Shown here piece by piece: positions 27,145-36,165 of a DNA stretch of 64,000 bases. Numbering within the stretch: the stretch's first letter is position 1; each line of letters opens with the position of its first letter. Below the pieces are notes generated by a model. That model was not told the origin of the DNA, searched no databases, and worked only from the letters and a program-made list of their open reading frames with translations. The translations under genes were made by a program, and so were the position numbers. The DNA comes from Marinobacter halodurans (GTDB lineage: Bacteria; Pseudomonadota; Gammaproteobacteria; Pseudomonadales; Oleiphilaceae): the NCBI RefSeq assembly GCF_004327985.1, contig NZ_SJDL01000008.1:1-64000 (forward strand). Direction: 5' to 3'.

Positions 27145-29124
27145 ATGCCGGGAAGAAGCCAAAAATTAGGTGAAATGCTCGTTGCTCGCGGAATTATTGA
27201 GCAGAACCAGCTCCAGAGTGCTTTGGACGACCAGGCTCGTTTGAAGGAACAGGGGCGCGAGATTCCTATCGGGAAGATCCTCGTCCGGAAACGTCTGGTG
27301 GATGAGACCATGCTTCGCAGCCTTCTCGAGCGCCAGAAACGCGAAGACGTCATGGAAATTCGCTCGAGCGCCGATCTGGATAAACGGTTCGGAGAGATAC
27401 GGGTCCGAGAGGTGAGCTCCGAAAATGAAGCTCCGATAGTTGAAGACGCAGCAAGAGATCACATCGTCGTGTGTGTCACTAGAGACGGCGAACCCGTAAT
27501 TTTTATCTCGCCTGAAGCCAAAGTGAAGCATTACAACGCCTTGAGAAAGGCTGTCCTGAGAGCCCAGAAGGTTTTTGGTGGTGCCCGGACCCCAATGGAA
27601 GGTGTACATACGCCAGTAGCGGTTACAAAGGGCGTTATATCGATTATCCGTAACACGTACAAGGCAGCGGAGGCCAATGAGTTTACAGCTGAGGAAGATG
27701 ATTTTCGCCAGCTGGTGATGGATGCACACCGGCGAGGTGCCACGGACATCCATTTTTTCCGCTACTCGACAGTCTGTAAGATCAAGTATCGAATCCGTGG
27801 CAAATTGCGTCAGGTCGATGAGCAGTCAACCAGTTGGGCTGACAGCATTGTCAGCGTTGGGTATGGATTGGGCGAAGGTGGCGGGGGTGTCGGCTGGGAT
27901 CGGCAAACGGACCTTCGTCGACGCATCCAAATCTCAGTCGATGAATACGTTGACCTGGATCTGCGATATGAGCACGCCCCTGGTGATGGTGACGCCTATC
28001 ATGCCGTTATCCGTGTTCTGGAAAATGACAACCGTGAGTTGACGGCCGTAAAGCCATTGGAATCTCTTGGGTTTACAAGCGGTCAGGCAAAAATGCTCCG
28101 CGGCGCAATTTCCAAAGCGAGTGGCGTAACCATCATTGCCGGGCCAACTGGGTCGGGTAAATCGACGACGATGGCCCAGTTGTTGAAGTGGTACAACGAA
28201 GTATCCGGAGGCGAGAGCAACATTCTGACGGTCGAGGCTCCGATTGAGCGCCGGCTGCCAGCGTTCCAAACCTCGGTATCGGACAACGATGAGGTTTCCG
28301 GTGAAGAGTACGCCCGGGCTATCAAGGGAACACTTCGTCGCGATCCGGATTTCCTGATGATAGGGGAAATTCGGGATCCGATGTCAGCTACCGCTATGGT
28401 GAGCGGCGTCCAATCGGGTCACCCGCTGTTAACCACCGTTCACGCTCAGAGTGGTATTGAAATCATTGAGCGCTTGGCTGGTCCCGGCATGCAAGTGCCA
28501 CCGCAAACCCTCGGTTCTCCTAGTTTTATTTCAGCACTGTGTTATCAAATGCTCCTTCCGAAGCTGAACGATAAGACCAAAACCAGATTGACGAAGGACA
28601 ACATGGCAGAGCACCTGGATGCGGATCTTATCACGCGCTTGTTGAAGGTTTGTCCCAATATCGATCAGGCCGAGATATGTGTGGCTACCCCGACACCCGA
28701 TAATCCCGATGGCACTGACGCGATGACAATCTGCGCTGAGGTGATCATGCCGGACGAAGAAATGCAGAAGCATTTCCGTCGCCTTGAGATTACTGAAGCC
28801 TATCGTCACTGGCGCCGCTCCGGGTTGACTGAAAACCGCCAGGATAAGGATCTCGATGCTCAGGTTGTCGGGTTGTCAGCCCAAGACCACGCCATACAGA
28901 AAATGCTCAGAGGCATGATCGACCCTCGTGATGTGGAGTCCTATTTCGGCTTCCTCAACATGCAGCAAATTATGAGTGACGGTGTGTTTGAAGAGGGTGA
29001 AGGTGATGAACTTTTCCAGCGTCAGGCTGACTGGACGGTTGCCGATGGCACAGAAGGAATGATCGGCGGGGAAGAGCTGTCAGTTTCAGCGCAGGCTCGC
29101 GAGGAAACCCATGAAAACGAATAA
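27145..29124 (+). CDS. pilQ: PilQ assembly ATPase (GspE family)
   Basis: A 659-residue traffic ATPase. An N-terminal GspE-type domain (QKLGEMLVARGIIEQNQLQ) is followed by the ATPase core with Walker A GPTGSGKST at about residues 332-340, Walker B FLMIGEIRD near 404-411 and the His box LLTTVHAQS. It powers pilus assembly from the cytoplasm. It is longer than R64 PilQ, mainly because of the N-terminal domain and an acidic C-terminal tail. GGGAG precedes the ATG, and the gene overlaps pilR by 14 bases. Confidence 0.92.
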   Translation: MPGRSQKLGEMLVARGIIEQNQLQSALDDQARLKEQGREIPIGKILVRKRLVDETMLRSLLERQKREDVMEIRSSADLDKRFGEIRVREVSSENEAPIVEDAARDHIVVCVTRDGEPVIFISPEAKVKHYNALRKAVLRAQKVFGGARTPMEGVHTPVAVTKGVISIIRNTYKAAEANEFTAEEDDFRQLVMDAHRRGATDIHFFRYSTVCKIKYRIRGKLRQVDEQSTSWADSIVSVGYGLGEGGGGVGWDRQTDLRRRIQISVDEYVDLDLRYEHAPGDGDAYHAVIRVLENDNRELTAVKPLESLGFTSGQAKMLRGAISKASGVTIIAGPTGSGKSTTMAQLLKWYNEVSGGESNILTVEAPIERRLPAFQTSVSDNDEVSGEEYARAIKGTLRRDPDFLMIGEIRDPMSATAMVSGVQSGHPLLTTVHAQSGIEIIERLAGPGMQVPPQTLGSPSFISALCYQMLLPKLNDKTKTRLTKDNMAEHLDADLITRLLKVCPNIDQAEICVATPTPDNPDGTDAMTICAEVIMPDEEMQKHFRRLEITEAYRHWRRSGLTENRQDKDLDAQVVGLSAQDHAIQKMLRGMIDPRDVESYFGFLNMQQIMSDGVFEEGEGDELFQRQADWTVADGTEGMIGGEELSVSAQAREETHENE

Positions 29125-30175
29125 GTTATCGGATAAGAAGCGGGTAGATTTCTACTCATTCATCGCGACGTTGGTTGAGCGTGGGAAGAATCCCCAGGAG
29201 GCCTGCGAGGAAGTCGCACAGATCATTGATCAGAAGGCGGCAAAAGCCGGTGTATTCCGCTCCTTTGTAGAAAAGGAGGGCGATCTGTACAAAGACGTCG
29301 CTTTTGGGATCCGCCGGGGGAAAAATCTCGCTAATGTACTCAGCGGTCGAATCCCTGATGCCGAGCTTATGATGCTGGTCGCCGGTGGTGAAGGGAATAA
29401 CTCTGCTTCTATTCGCGCCGCACAGAAGGAAGCGGTCAACGCAAAAGCGCTGCGAGACACAGTTATTTCTGGAGTGCTGTATCCATCGGGAATCTTCCTT
29501 GCCCTTCTTGCCCTCCTTTACTGGTTGGGGCAAAACTTGTTTCCTGAGTTTGTCGGTCTTCTCCCGGTGAAGGATTGGCCTTCAAAAGCGCAGACAGTCT
29601 TCTGGTTGTCGACGCACATTTACATCTGGTTCCCCATCACAATGGGCGCGCTAGTTGGCTTGTTCTTACTTTGCCGGACGCTCAATAAGCGGTTACTGGG
29701 ACCGAAACGTGAAATCCTCCATCACATACCCCCCTTCAATGTGGTGCGAGCCATGACAGGTGCCAATTTCCTTTCGACATTGGCCAACTTGCTGGCGGCC
29801 GGCGAGCCAATGAAAGAATCGCTGGAGCGAATGAATCGAAACTCAACGTCACCATACCTCAGCCACTATGTCGGGAAGGTTTTGCAATCTACTCGTGCTG
29901 GCAAGATGTCTGATGGGCCTGGCGCCGCGTTGCAAATTCCACTTTTCAGGATGTGGACCCAGGTTGAGCTGGAAGTCTATGGGCGAGGGTCGACGGAAGA
30001 ATTCAGTGAAAACATTGAGTTCATTGCCGACCAAGCGAGAGAGAAAGCGAAGGGTACTGTTCACCTGCTCTCCCGTCTGTTGAACCTATTAATGATGATG
30101 CTTGCCGGCGCCATGATTTTTACTTCGGTGTCGGCAATGTACGCGATATCAACCAGCATTAATGCCGCTTACTAA
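29111..30175 (+). CDS. pilR: PilR inner-membrane platform protein (GspF family)
   Basis: A 354-residue T2SS-F family protein with three membrane segments (near residues 115-140, 170-195 and 325-345) and the family pattern NFLSTLANLLAAGEPMKESL. It anchors the PilQ ATPase and the growing pilus in the inner membrane. The start lies within the end of pilQ, so it is translationally coupled. It is followed by the pilin gene after an 84-base gap that could hold a separate promoter. Confidence 0.92.
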   Translation: MKTNKLSDKKRVDFYSFIATLVERGKNPQEACEEVAQIIDQKAAKAGVFRSFVEKEGDLYKDVAFGIRRGKNLANVLSGRIPDAELMMLVAGGEGNNSASIRAAQKEAVNAKALRDTVISGVLYPSGIFLALLALLYWLGQNLFPEFVGLLPVKDWPSKAQTVFWLSTHIYIWFPITMGALVGLFLLCRTLNKRLLGPKREILHHIPPFNVVRAMTGANFLSTLANLLAAGEPMKESLERMNRNSTSPYLSHYVGKVLQSTRAGKMSDGPGAALQIPLFRMWTQVELEVYGRGSTEEFSENIEFIADQAREKAKGTVHLLSRLLNLLMMMLAGAMIFTSVSAMYAISTSINAAY

Positions 30176-30259
30176 TTGAACGAGAGGTGCACCAAGCATT
30201 TCTACCCCTTGTTGAGCGATAAAATTATCAGCACGAATACACAAATGGAGATATCAAAC

Positions 30260-30796
30260 ATGCGCAATATGCGGAACCTACCCACACGCCAGGCCGGGTA
30301 TACATTGCCAGAAATCATTGTCGGTGTTGTTGTCGCCGGGCTTGTGGCCGCGGCTGTTCTCGCGGCTGGGAAGGATCTTATCGGCGGTACTGAAGTTGAT
30401 GGTGAGCAGTCGAAGCTCGACGTCATTCAGAAAAACGTCAAGGATCTTTACTCGCAGCGTGCGAACTTTTCAAATCTGGATCAATCGGCGGCTATTGATG
30501 GCGGCGTCTTCCCGAGTTCTATGGTTAGCGATGGCTCAGCGTTTAACAAGTGGAACGGCAACGTGACAGTGGCGGCGGCTAACGATACTGCCGGAAACAC
30601 AGACCGTGGTTTTGAAGTGGTCTGGGAAGGCGTCGAAGAAGACTCTTGCTCAAAAATGGCTACAGGCACATCCGCCGACGAGGTGAGCATTGACGGTACG
30701 TCAGTGACTGACAGCACCGGCCAAGTGGATCCGGCCGATGCCGCACAGCAATGCGCTGGTGGTGCTGCTGATATCACGTTCCTCTACAACAAGTAA
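30260..30796 (+). CDS. pilS: PilS major prepilin
   Basis: A 178-residue prepilin. The leader MRNMRNLPTRQAG is followed by mature YTLPEIIVGVVVAGLVAAAV with Glu at +5 and the usual hydrophobic N-terminal helix. The C-terminal half has two cysteines (SCSKMAT and QQCAGG) able to form the pilin disulfide. GGAG nine bases before 30260 supports this start over longer in-frame readings. The leader needs a prepilin peptidase, which is not encoded in this cluster. Confidence 0.9.
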   Translation: MRNMRNLPTRQAGYTLPEIIVGVVVAGLVAAAVLAAGKDLIGGTEVDGEQSKLDVIQKNVKDLYSQRANFSNLDQSAAIDGGVFPSSMVSDGSAFNKWNGNVTVAAANDTAGNTDRGFEVVWEGVEEDSCSKMATGTSADEVSIDGTSVTDSTGQVDPADAAQQCAGGAADITFLYNK

Positions 30797-30812
30797 CATC
30801 GAGGCCTGTGCT

Positions 30813-31739
30813 GTGAACGTTGCCGAGCCGACCGACTGGGTGTTGATCGAGGATGAACCAGAAAGAAGTTTGGTTTATCCCGAAAACGTCTTGAGTGACG
30901 GCGAAAAGAATGCCAAAGCCCGCGAGCTCTTGAATCTTTGCCAGCAAAAAGCAAACGAAGGTCAGGTCGACTTTCGCATCGTTCACAACGAGCAGCCCTA
31001 CAGAGGAAGTGCCCAAAGACCATTGGAAGGGCGAACCTTTTTCCTTCGGGCACTAGATCGGCGAGTTGAGCCATTAAAGCCGGGGCGGATTCCCAAGCCG
31101 ATCGTCCAACAGCTTATGAAGCCCAGCCTCCAGACTGGCGGGCTCATACTCGTTTCCGGCCCACCGGGCTGCGGCAAGTCTACGACGGTGGCCCGTACCG
31201 TTGCCGGCCGGCTCCTTCAATTTGGTGGCGTGGCCTGGTGCCTCGAAAATCCTGTCGAGTTTTTGCTGCAAGGCAACCATGGGCCGGGCCACTGCTGGCA
31301 GAAGGAGGTCGCGCAAGGTGGCTATGGGCAAGCTATGCGAGACGTCATGCGCTGTTATCCGGTTGGGGTTCCCGGGATCCTGACAGTAGGGGAGGTGCGT
31401 GACCAGGAAACGGCAGATCATTGCCTGAAAGCTGCACTCAATGGCCTTTTGGTCATAGCGACCGTTCATGCCAACACCATTGAAATGACCATCGAGAGGA
31501 TTCTGAATATGTGTTCTGAAGGGCAGAGAGATGCCTTCAGGGCAACATTGGCGGGCTCTCTCAAGCTGGTTGTCCACCAACGGCGGAATGTTTCCAATCA
31601 AGTTCGACTCAACTCGCTTTGGGTGAAGCATGGATCGTCTGCCTACGGCGCTATCCGGGATGGTCGCAGCGATCTATTGGCCAACGATGTTCAATACCAA
31701 GCAAATCGCCTCAGAATGGGAGAACCAGTATGCGAATGA
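30813..31739 (+). CDS. Second pilus ATPase, PilT-like (T2SS-E/VirB11 family)
   Basis: A 308-residue ATPase with Walker A GPPGCGKST at about residues 118-126, a Walker B box LTVGEVRD near 196-203 and the His box LLVIATVHANT. Length and motif order fit PilT-type retraction ATPases rather than the large PilQ. The GTG at 30813 is chosen because GAGG lies eight bases upstream and it avoids overlapping pilS. In R64 the corresponding place holds pilT (a lytic transglycosylase) and pilU (a prepilin peptidase), so this is a different arrangement. Its end overlaps pilV by 10 bases. Confidence 0.82.
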   Translation: MNVAEPTDWVLIEDEPERSLVYPENVLSDGEKNAKARELLNLCQQKANEGQVDFRIVHNEQPYRGSAQRPLEGRTFFLRALDRRVEPLKPGRIPKPIVQQLMKPSLQTGGLILVSGPPGCGKSTTVARTVAGRLLQFGGVAWCLENPVEFLLQGNHGPGHCWQKEVAQGGYGQAMRDVMRCYPVGVPGILTVGEVRDQETADHCLKAALNGLLVIATVHANTIEMTIERILNMCSEGQRDAFRATLAGSLKLVVHQRRNVSNQVRLNSLWVKHGSSAYGAIRDGRSDLLANDVQYQANRLRMGEPVCE

Positions 31740-32839
31740 CCTCTCCAAACAAGGAGAAGGGCAGCTTTCTGATAGGCGCGATGATATTCGTAGCGGCCAT
31801 CGGCGCCATGCTCGTGCTTCTTCGGAAGACCATGAATGAGACTCAGGAGCAGGCCCAAACAGAGCGGCAAGGGCGCTACATGGCCGATTACCTCAACGCT
31901 TTGGCGGGTTTCATGGCAGACACCGGCCAAACGCCTCCGGATCCATCAGCGATCGCGGGACTGTCAGCAGCCGGTCCCAACACATTCACCGCTTCAGGAA
32001 CGGAATGGCTCAAGAACAATACCTGTGGCGGTAGTTTCGACCCGGATGAGTCATTTCTTGGATGTTCTTTACCGGCAAATTTCGCCAATTTCTACGGCCT
32101 GGGTGCCCCGATTGTTACATTTGATTACACAAGCCAGCCGCGAGCGACCATCTCCTTTGGTATAGTTCAGGATAACGGCCCTGATCCGATAAAGGCTGGT
32201 GCATTGGTCCGGGTTATTGGTAAACACCTTGAGGCAGCTGGATATCAGCACATCAATGTGTTCCACATAGCTAACGCAGACAACAGTGATGTCTTGAGTG
32301 CCAACCTGAGAGCTGAGATTGACAGTCAATCTGCCTCAGATATCTACGTCAGGAGAGATGGCGTCGGTGAAATGACAGGCCCATTACTGACCCGGCACGA
32401 CAACTGGGCATTGATCGCTCGAGATAAAGATGGGAATGAAACGTCAGCTGAACAGGATCCCAAGTCGAGCGTGAACATCAATGACGGGTACGTTCGCTCT
32501 GCCGGCGCCTGGCTTAGCGAGACCCACAAGCTGGCGGAGGAAGCATACGCCCGGGCGATCCAAAGCCCTCAGTTCATGACAGAGGGGCCATCCGGAACGA
32601 CCGTGGACAAGCCCTCGTGTCCCGGGAGCCTCACTCCGCAGATTTTTGCTACCCCCTCAGTATTCATTGGGGGCACAGCATCCGGCTCGAACCGGTTCAT
32701 GTCCGGTGTTAAACGGATCGTGACGGATAACGGTTCAAGTTGGACCGTCAGGCTTTATATGCAATACGACGGCAGCAGCGGCTGGCGGGAAGTACCGGTT
32801 CAAAAGGGCCGGGTGAAGATCACAACGAAATGCTCATAA
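31730..32839 (+). CDS. pilV: PilV minor pilin / tip adhesin, without a visible shufflon
   Basis: A 369-residue prepilin-like protein. A short basic leader ends MTSPNKEKG, followed by SFLIGAMIFVAAIGAMLVLL. Glu at +5 is absent (Gly instead). The position after the pilus ATPases, the size and the pilin-like N-terminus match PilV, the tip adhesin of thin pili. GGGAG eight bases upstream fixes the start. In IncI plasmids the 3' end of pilV is rearranged by a shufflon and its recombinase Rci. Here the gene ends normally and no inverted 19-bp repeats or alternative 3' segments are seen downstream. Confidence 0.78.
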   Translation: MRMTSPNKEKGSFLIGAMIFVAAIGAMLVLLRKTMNETQEQAQTERQGRYMADYLNALAGFMADTGQTPPDPSAIAGLSAAGPNTFTASGTEWLKNNTCGGSFDPDESFLGCSLPANFANFYGLGAPIVTFDYTSQPRATISFGIVQDNGPDPIKAGALVRVIGKHLEAAGYQHINVFHIANADNSDVLSANLRAEIDSQSASDIYVRRDGVGEMTGPLLTRHDNWALIARDKDGNETSAEQDPKSSVNINDGYVRSAGAWLSETHKLAEEAYARAIQSPQFMTEGPSGTTVDKPSCPGSLTPQIFATPSVFIGGTASGSNRFMSGVKRIVTDNGSSWTVRLYMQYDGSSGWREVPVQKGRVKITTKCS

Positions 32840-32873
32840 CTTCATTACTGTGCAGGATGCCGAAGGAGGCGAC

Positions 32874-33401
32874 ATGAATCGAACCCAACTGATCAAAGCC
32901 GGGGTAGGCTTTTTTCTCGCCCTGGTTACGCTGAGCTCTTTCGCAGCCGACTTTACGACGGACATCGAACAGGATGCGAAGCGGGACATGGACGAAGTCC
33001 GGGTAAATGCCATCGACAATACGATGGAGCGTAATGCCGACAGCTTTTCGAACACCGATCAGCGATCCGCAACGGATAGCTCAAATGCGAACATGTCCAG
33101 TGGAACTTCAACCTACAATACAGCGCTCAGCGTAGCCAATCAGGCAAAGTCAACCGCGAACTCTGCCTATTCTACGGCCCGCTCGGCCCGCAATATCGCC
33201 ACGTCCAGACAGTGGAAGTATCAGGCTCGCGGAACCTCATGCGGCTTTTTCATGCAAAGTGGCGGCAGCACAAACGGGTATATGTCGTGCATGGGCTACA
33301 ACCCGCATAACGGATGCCCCAGTGGCTTTACACAAGCTCGCCTCGGATATTTCGAAGCGGGTGGCGGTTCCCGTGACCTGGTAACGTGCTTGAAGCGCTA
33401 G
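32874..33401 (+). CDS. Secreted cysteine-containing protein at the end of the pilus operon
   Basis: A 175-residue protein with a strong ribosome binding site (AAGGAGG) and a signal peptide ending near SFAAD. The middle (residues 25-105) is rich in S, T, A and N and probably helical or low complexity. The last 55 residues hold four cysteines (TSCGFF, SCMGYN, GCPSGF, VTCLKR) around glycine-rich loops. This resembles a small disulfide-stabilised adhesin head, but I do not recognise a family. Being last in the pilus operon, it may be an accessory tip or surface protein and a substrate of the DsbC-like enzyme at 8282-9601. Function is inferred from position only. Confidence 0.68.
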   Translation: MNRTQLIKAGVGFFLALVTLSSFAADFTTDIEQDAKRDMDEVRVNAIDNTMERNADSFSNTDQRSATDSSNANMSSGTSTYNTALSVANQAKSTANSAYSTARSARNIATSRQWKYQARGTSCGFFMQSGGSTNGYMSCMGYNPHNGCPSGFTQARLGYFEAGGGSRDLVTCLKR

Positions 33402-33413
33402 GAATGCTCAGGC

Positions 33414-33452
33414 GGCCATGGTGTTCGCCATTGTCAAATGAACGCCATGGCC
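33414..33452. terminator. Long hairpin between the pilus operon and a convergent gene
   Basis: The 13-bp arms GGCCATGGTGTTC and GAACGCCATGGCC (one G-T pair) enclose a 13-base loop between convergent genes. No good T-run follows, so it may act as a transcription barrier rather than a classic terminator. Confidence 0.5.
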
Positions 33453-33469
33453 ACTGAAGAAGGGTCTTT

Positions 33470-34726
33470 CTAGGGGGAAGGCACCGACATCGAGGGTGTG
33501 TTTTGCATAGGGCCTTCAGGGCGCACCAGAGAGGGACAAAGGCTCACATCAGCCCCGCCATCAACGAGGAATTCAATCGCCTCGTCGACAAGCTCATGCT
33601 CGATCGTAGAACGAAGCTCGCTCAATAGCATGAGAGGTGTCCTGCCACGAACGTCACGACAGTCGACACTGCCGCCTCTAAACCATCCAGCCACATCTGA
33701 TAGGTCCAGCTTGTCCAAGTCGAGCTTGCCCGCTGCCACTTCCCTGATTTTTTGGTGCGGCCGCAGGTCTGGCGTTGAGACGCGGGTCAGATTCGTTTGA
33801 ACGCCAGCTTCACGGGTTTCGTGTTCCTTCACAGTACCCCGGATGTTATAGGTGTCGCCTTCATAGAAAGACTGCTGCCCCGAGTTGAGCCAGGTTAACC
33901 GAGCCCCGGTTTCACGATCCTGGAACAAGGTCAGATGATTCATCCCGTATTTGCCTTCCATCGGAATGATTTTGTCCACCCGCATCGGGCGCTCAATGCG
34001 GTCACCCGGTACGCCGATCGGAATATCCGCCAGCGGCCGCTGATTGCCGCCGGCGTCCGGCGCAGAAAAGCGATTCCATGCACTGATGCTGGATCCTGCG
34101 ACTGCCAGGTGGCGGATACTGACTGCATCACTGGTAACTATGCCGGCAACTCGTGAAAGATAGTCGCTGTTGCTGCTCTCAAGGCCGTCAGAGCGGCGAT
34201 AGTATGAGAGTGCTGCCTTGGCCTCGTCCCAGTCACCCGGCTTAACGAGAGAATCAAAGAATGCGGGATCTTTGAGGGCTTGAAGGACGCCATCTACCGA
34301 TGCTTGCCCTTCATCACTCATTTTCCGGGTTTGCCAGCCGCCAGAGATCCGGACCATGGCGGCTCCTGCGGCCATGACGGAAAGGGTATGGAAATAGACC
34401 GGCCGGTGCCGGGCCTGCTCACGAAGCTCTATATCCTCGTAGTCCGCGGTCAATGCACTTTCAATCTTCGCCCATTGCTCGGCCAATGGGCGTCTTTCCT
34501 GTTCGTTCCCGCTTTGCGCAGGACCTCCGGCCCTGAGCGTTAACGGCACCATGGGCATCCGGAAATGCTCACCGGGGAAATCACGGAAGGTCAGCGGGGC
34601 TTCTTTGAATGCAAATCGTGGGTATCCAGCGCGAGTGTTGTGCTGCTGGATGGCTGCAAGTGACTTCCTGATGGACCACCACAACGGCTGAGGCAGTTCG
34701 GTTGTATAAAGTCGGTACATGGCCAT
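33470..34726 (-). CDS. Hypothetical protein with OB-fold-like middle and ankyrin-like C-terminus
   Basis: A 418-residue soluble protein. The N-terminal 220 residues are unfamiliar. Around residues 265-325 the stretch LTLFQDRETGARLTWLNSG, then IRGTVKEHETREAGVQTNLTRV resembles OB-fold segments seen in plasmid and phage polyvalent proteins (the GTVKxHExxxGVxQTxLTR pattern). Around residues 350-400 there is an ankyrin-like unit (DVRGRTPLMLLSELRS, then EAIEFLVDGGADVS). Such a mix suggests nucleic-acid and protein binding; no enzyme motif is visible. It is a single minus-strand gene between the pilus operon and the DUF559 gene. Confidence 0.72.
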   Translation of the reverse strand: MAMYRLYTTELPQPLWWSIRKSLAAIQQHNTRAGYPRFAFKEAPLTFRDFPGEHFRMPMVPLTLRAGGPAQSGNEQERRPLAEQWAKIESALTADYEDIELREQARHRPVYFHTLSVMAAGAAMVRISGGWQTRKMSDEGQASVDGVLQALKDPAFFDSLVKPGDWDEAKAALSYYRRSDGLESSNSDYLSRVAGIVTSDAVSIRHLAVAGSSISAWNRFSAPDAGGNQRPLADIPIGVPGDRIERPMRVDKIIPMEGKYGMNHLTLFQDRETGARLTWLNSGQQSFYEGDTYNIRGTVKEHETREAGVQTNLTRVSTPDLRPHQKIREVAAGKLDLDKLDLSDVAGWFRGGSVDCRDVRGRTPLMLLSELRSTIEHELVDEAIEFLVDGGADVSLCPSLVRPEGPMQNTPSMSVPSP

Positions 34727-34916
34727 GACTCACGAAATAGGGATAACTGGGTGCTTGGATGCCTGTCAATGGTACCACCCTGTGGCCGATGGCCAGGCTG
34801 TTTGCATGTCGGATAAACCAGACAAAATAACCGGGAGCTGGGTGCTGGTATTGTTTCCCCACCATTTTTAGAGCATTTGCCGCAATACAATGTACGGGTG
34901 GCATGGAGAGGAATCG

Positions 34917-35483
34917 ATGAGGATTACCAGCAAGAAACAGCTCAATGAAATGGTGATTGCCGGGCGGGTCGGTAAGGGTATGGCTCAACAAATCGAGGCT
35001 GAGATTGATAAGTCGTCAAAAGTTTCACCTCCCGCCAGCAAGGTTGCTCGTAAAGCAGCATCTACCCTCCCTGCTGAGCGATCACCAGGAGAGCTTGCAC
35101 TGAGGCCATTACTGGCCGATCGCTTCGGCTGGTGGCACCAGGGCGGAGAGCTGGTTGAAGAACTGGAACCGTTCTCGGATCGAAAATTTCGCGTCGACTT
35201 TGCATTGCCTCGTTGGCAAATCTACATCGAAGTGGATGGCTGGAGCCATCACGGGGTGCATTTGGACTCTCATCATAGGGACCGGGCCAGGGGACTTTAT
35301 TTCTCCGCCCGCAACTGGCTTCCGTTTCGTGTCAGTTACCAGCAAGCCATTAATGAGGGCTTCCAACTGATCGATTGTCTCGTTGAAGCAATGGAAATTC
35401 GTACCCCAGTTTCTGCTGGCGCTATTCGCGTCGACGTCACTGATACACCAACGGGGTTCCGGCGCCGATTGGTGACCGACTGA
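34917..35483 (+). CDS. DUF559-family PD-(D/E)XK nuclease-like protein
   Basis: A 188-residue protein. The C-terminal 110 residues show the DUF559/Vsr-like fold: FRVDFALPRWQIYIEVDGWSHHG carries the Asp and the E-x-D metal ligands, followed by DRARGLYFSARNWLPFRVS. Proteins of this type are related to very-short-patch repair endonucleases. The N-terminal 60 residues are basic and may bind DNA. GGAGAGGA supports the ATG at 34917 rather than one 27 bases upstream. It is followed at 138 bases by the AbiE pair, so it may be part of a defence island. Confidence 0.78.
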   Translation: MRITSKKQLNEMVIAGRVGKGMAQQIEAEIDKSSKVSPPASKVARKAASTLPAERSPGELALRPLLADRFGWWHQGGELVEELEPFSDRKFRVDFALPRWQIYIEVDGWSHHGVHLDSHHRDRARGLYFSARNWLPFRVSYQQAINEGFQLIDCLVEAMEIRTPVSAGAIRVDVTDTPTGFRRRLVTD

Positions 35484-35583
35484 ATCTTTTGGGTGATATG
35501 TCCGGCTCTCTGGAAGTTCTCTATGGAGTTTCCCGTTCGAGCCCCGCCAAGGCAGAGCAGTAGCTGCCAACTTCGGTCTGCGT

Positions 35584-35606
35584 TTTGTTATACTATGCGT
35601 AACAAA
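35584..35606 (+). promoter_or_regulatory. Promoter-overlapping inverted repeat of the abiE operon
   Basis: TTTGTTA-N9-TAACAAA is a perfect 7-bp inverted repeat. A TATACT -10-like hexamer lies at 35589-35594 inside it, 27 bases before abiEi. AbiEi antitoxins are known to repress their own operon by binding inverted repeats, so this is the likely operator. Confidence 0.65.
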
Positions 35607-35620
35607 GCGCGGAGTTAATT

Positions 35621-36163
35621 ATGCAACCTTCACAACGACTCGAGGAATGGCTGCGTACAAGCCGTAGGAGTGGTCAGCCCACGCTCTACCGAACGGGCGA
35701 TTTCAGATCCCTTTTCCCAGGAACGGGTGCCGGTACCTATCGGGCGATCGTTCACCGGGCTGAGCGCCGGGGGCTACTGGAAAGAATTTGCCAGGGGATC
35801 TACCAATACACCGGGGCGCCCGACACCAGCGGGTACGTCCTTCACCATGCGGCGGCCATGTTGCGCCCTCAGCATTTCAACTACATCAGTCTCGAGACAG
35901 CACTAAGTGATGCCGGCGTTATTTCACAGATACCGATCGGGTGGATCACGCTGGTAAGCACAGGCCGGTCGGCCACAGTGGATTGCGGGCAATACGGAAC
36001 GATCGAGTTTGTTCACACTGAAAGATCATTGGACCAGATTGCAGACCAATTGAGCTACGACAGCGATTGCTGGCTATTTCGAGCAAACACACAACTTGCC
36101 ATGGACGATATGCGCCGCTTTGGCCGTGACTCGACGATGGATCTGGTTCAATCGGAGGACTAA
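35621..36163 (+). CDS. abiEi: AbiEi-type antitoxin of a type IV toxin-antitoxin system
   Basis: A 180-residue protein with an N-terminal winged-helix region (YRTGDFRSLFPGTGAGTYRAIVHRAERRGLLERI) and the C-terminal domain typical of AbiEi-like transcriptional regulators/antitoxins (FNYISLETALSDAG, then SATVDCGQYGTIEFVHT). It counteracts the AbiEii toxin and represses the operon. GGAG precedes the ATG. The toxin gene follows after two bases. Confidence 0.88.
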   Translation: MQPSQRLEEWLRTSRRSGQPTLYRTGDFRSLFPGTGAGTYRAIVHRAERRGLLERICQGIYQYTGAPDTSGYVLHHAAAMLRPQHFNYISLETALSDAGVISQIPIGWITLVSTGRSATVDCGQYGTIEFVHTERSLDQIADQLSYDSDCWLFRANTQLAMDDMRRFGRDSTMDLVQSED

Positions 36164-36165
36164 AG

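Noticed and set aside
31730-33401. Shufflon at the 3' end of pilV
   Set aside because: No invertible segments, no inverted 19-bp repeats and no rci recombinase gene are visible.
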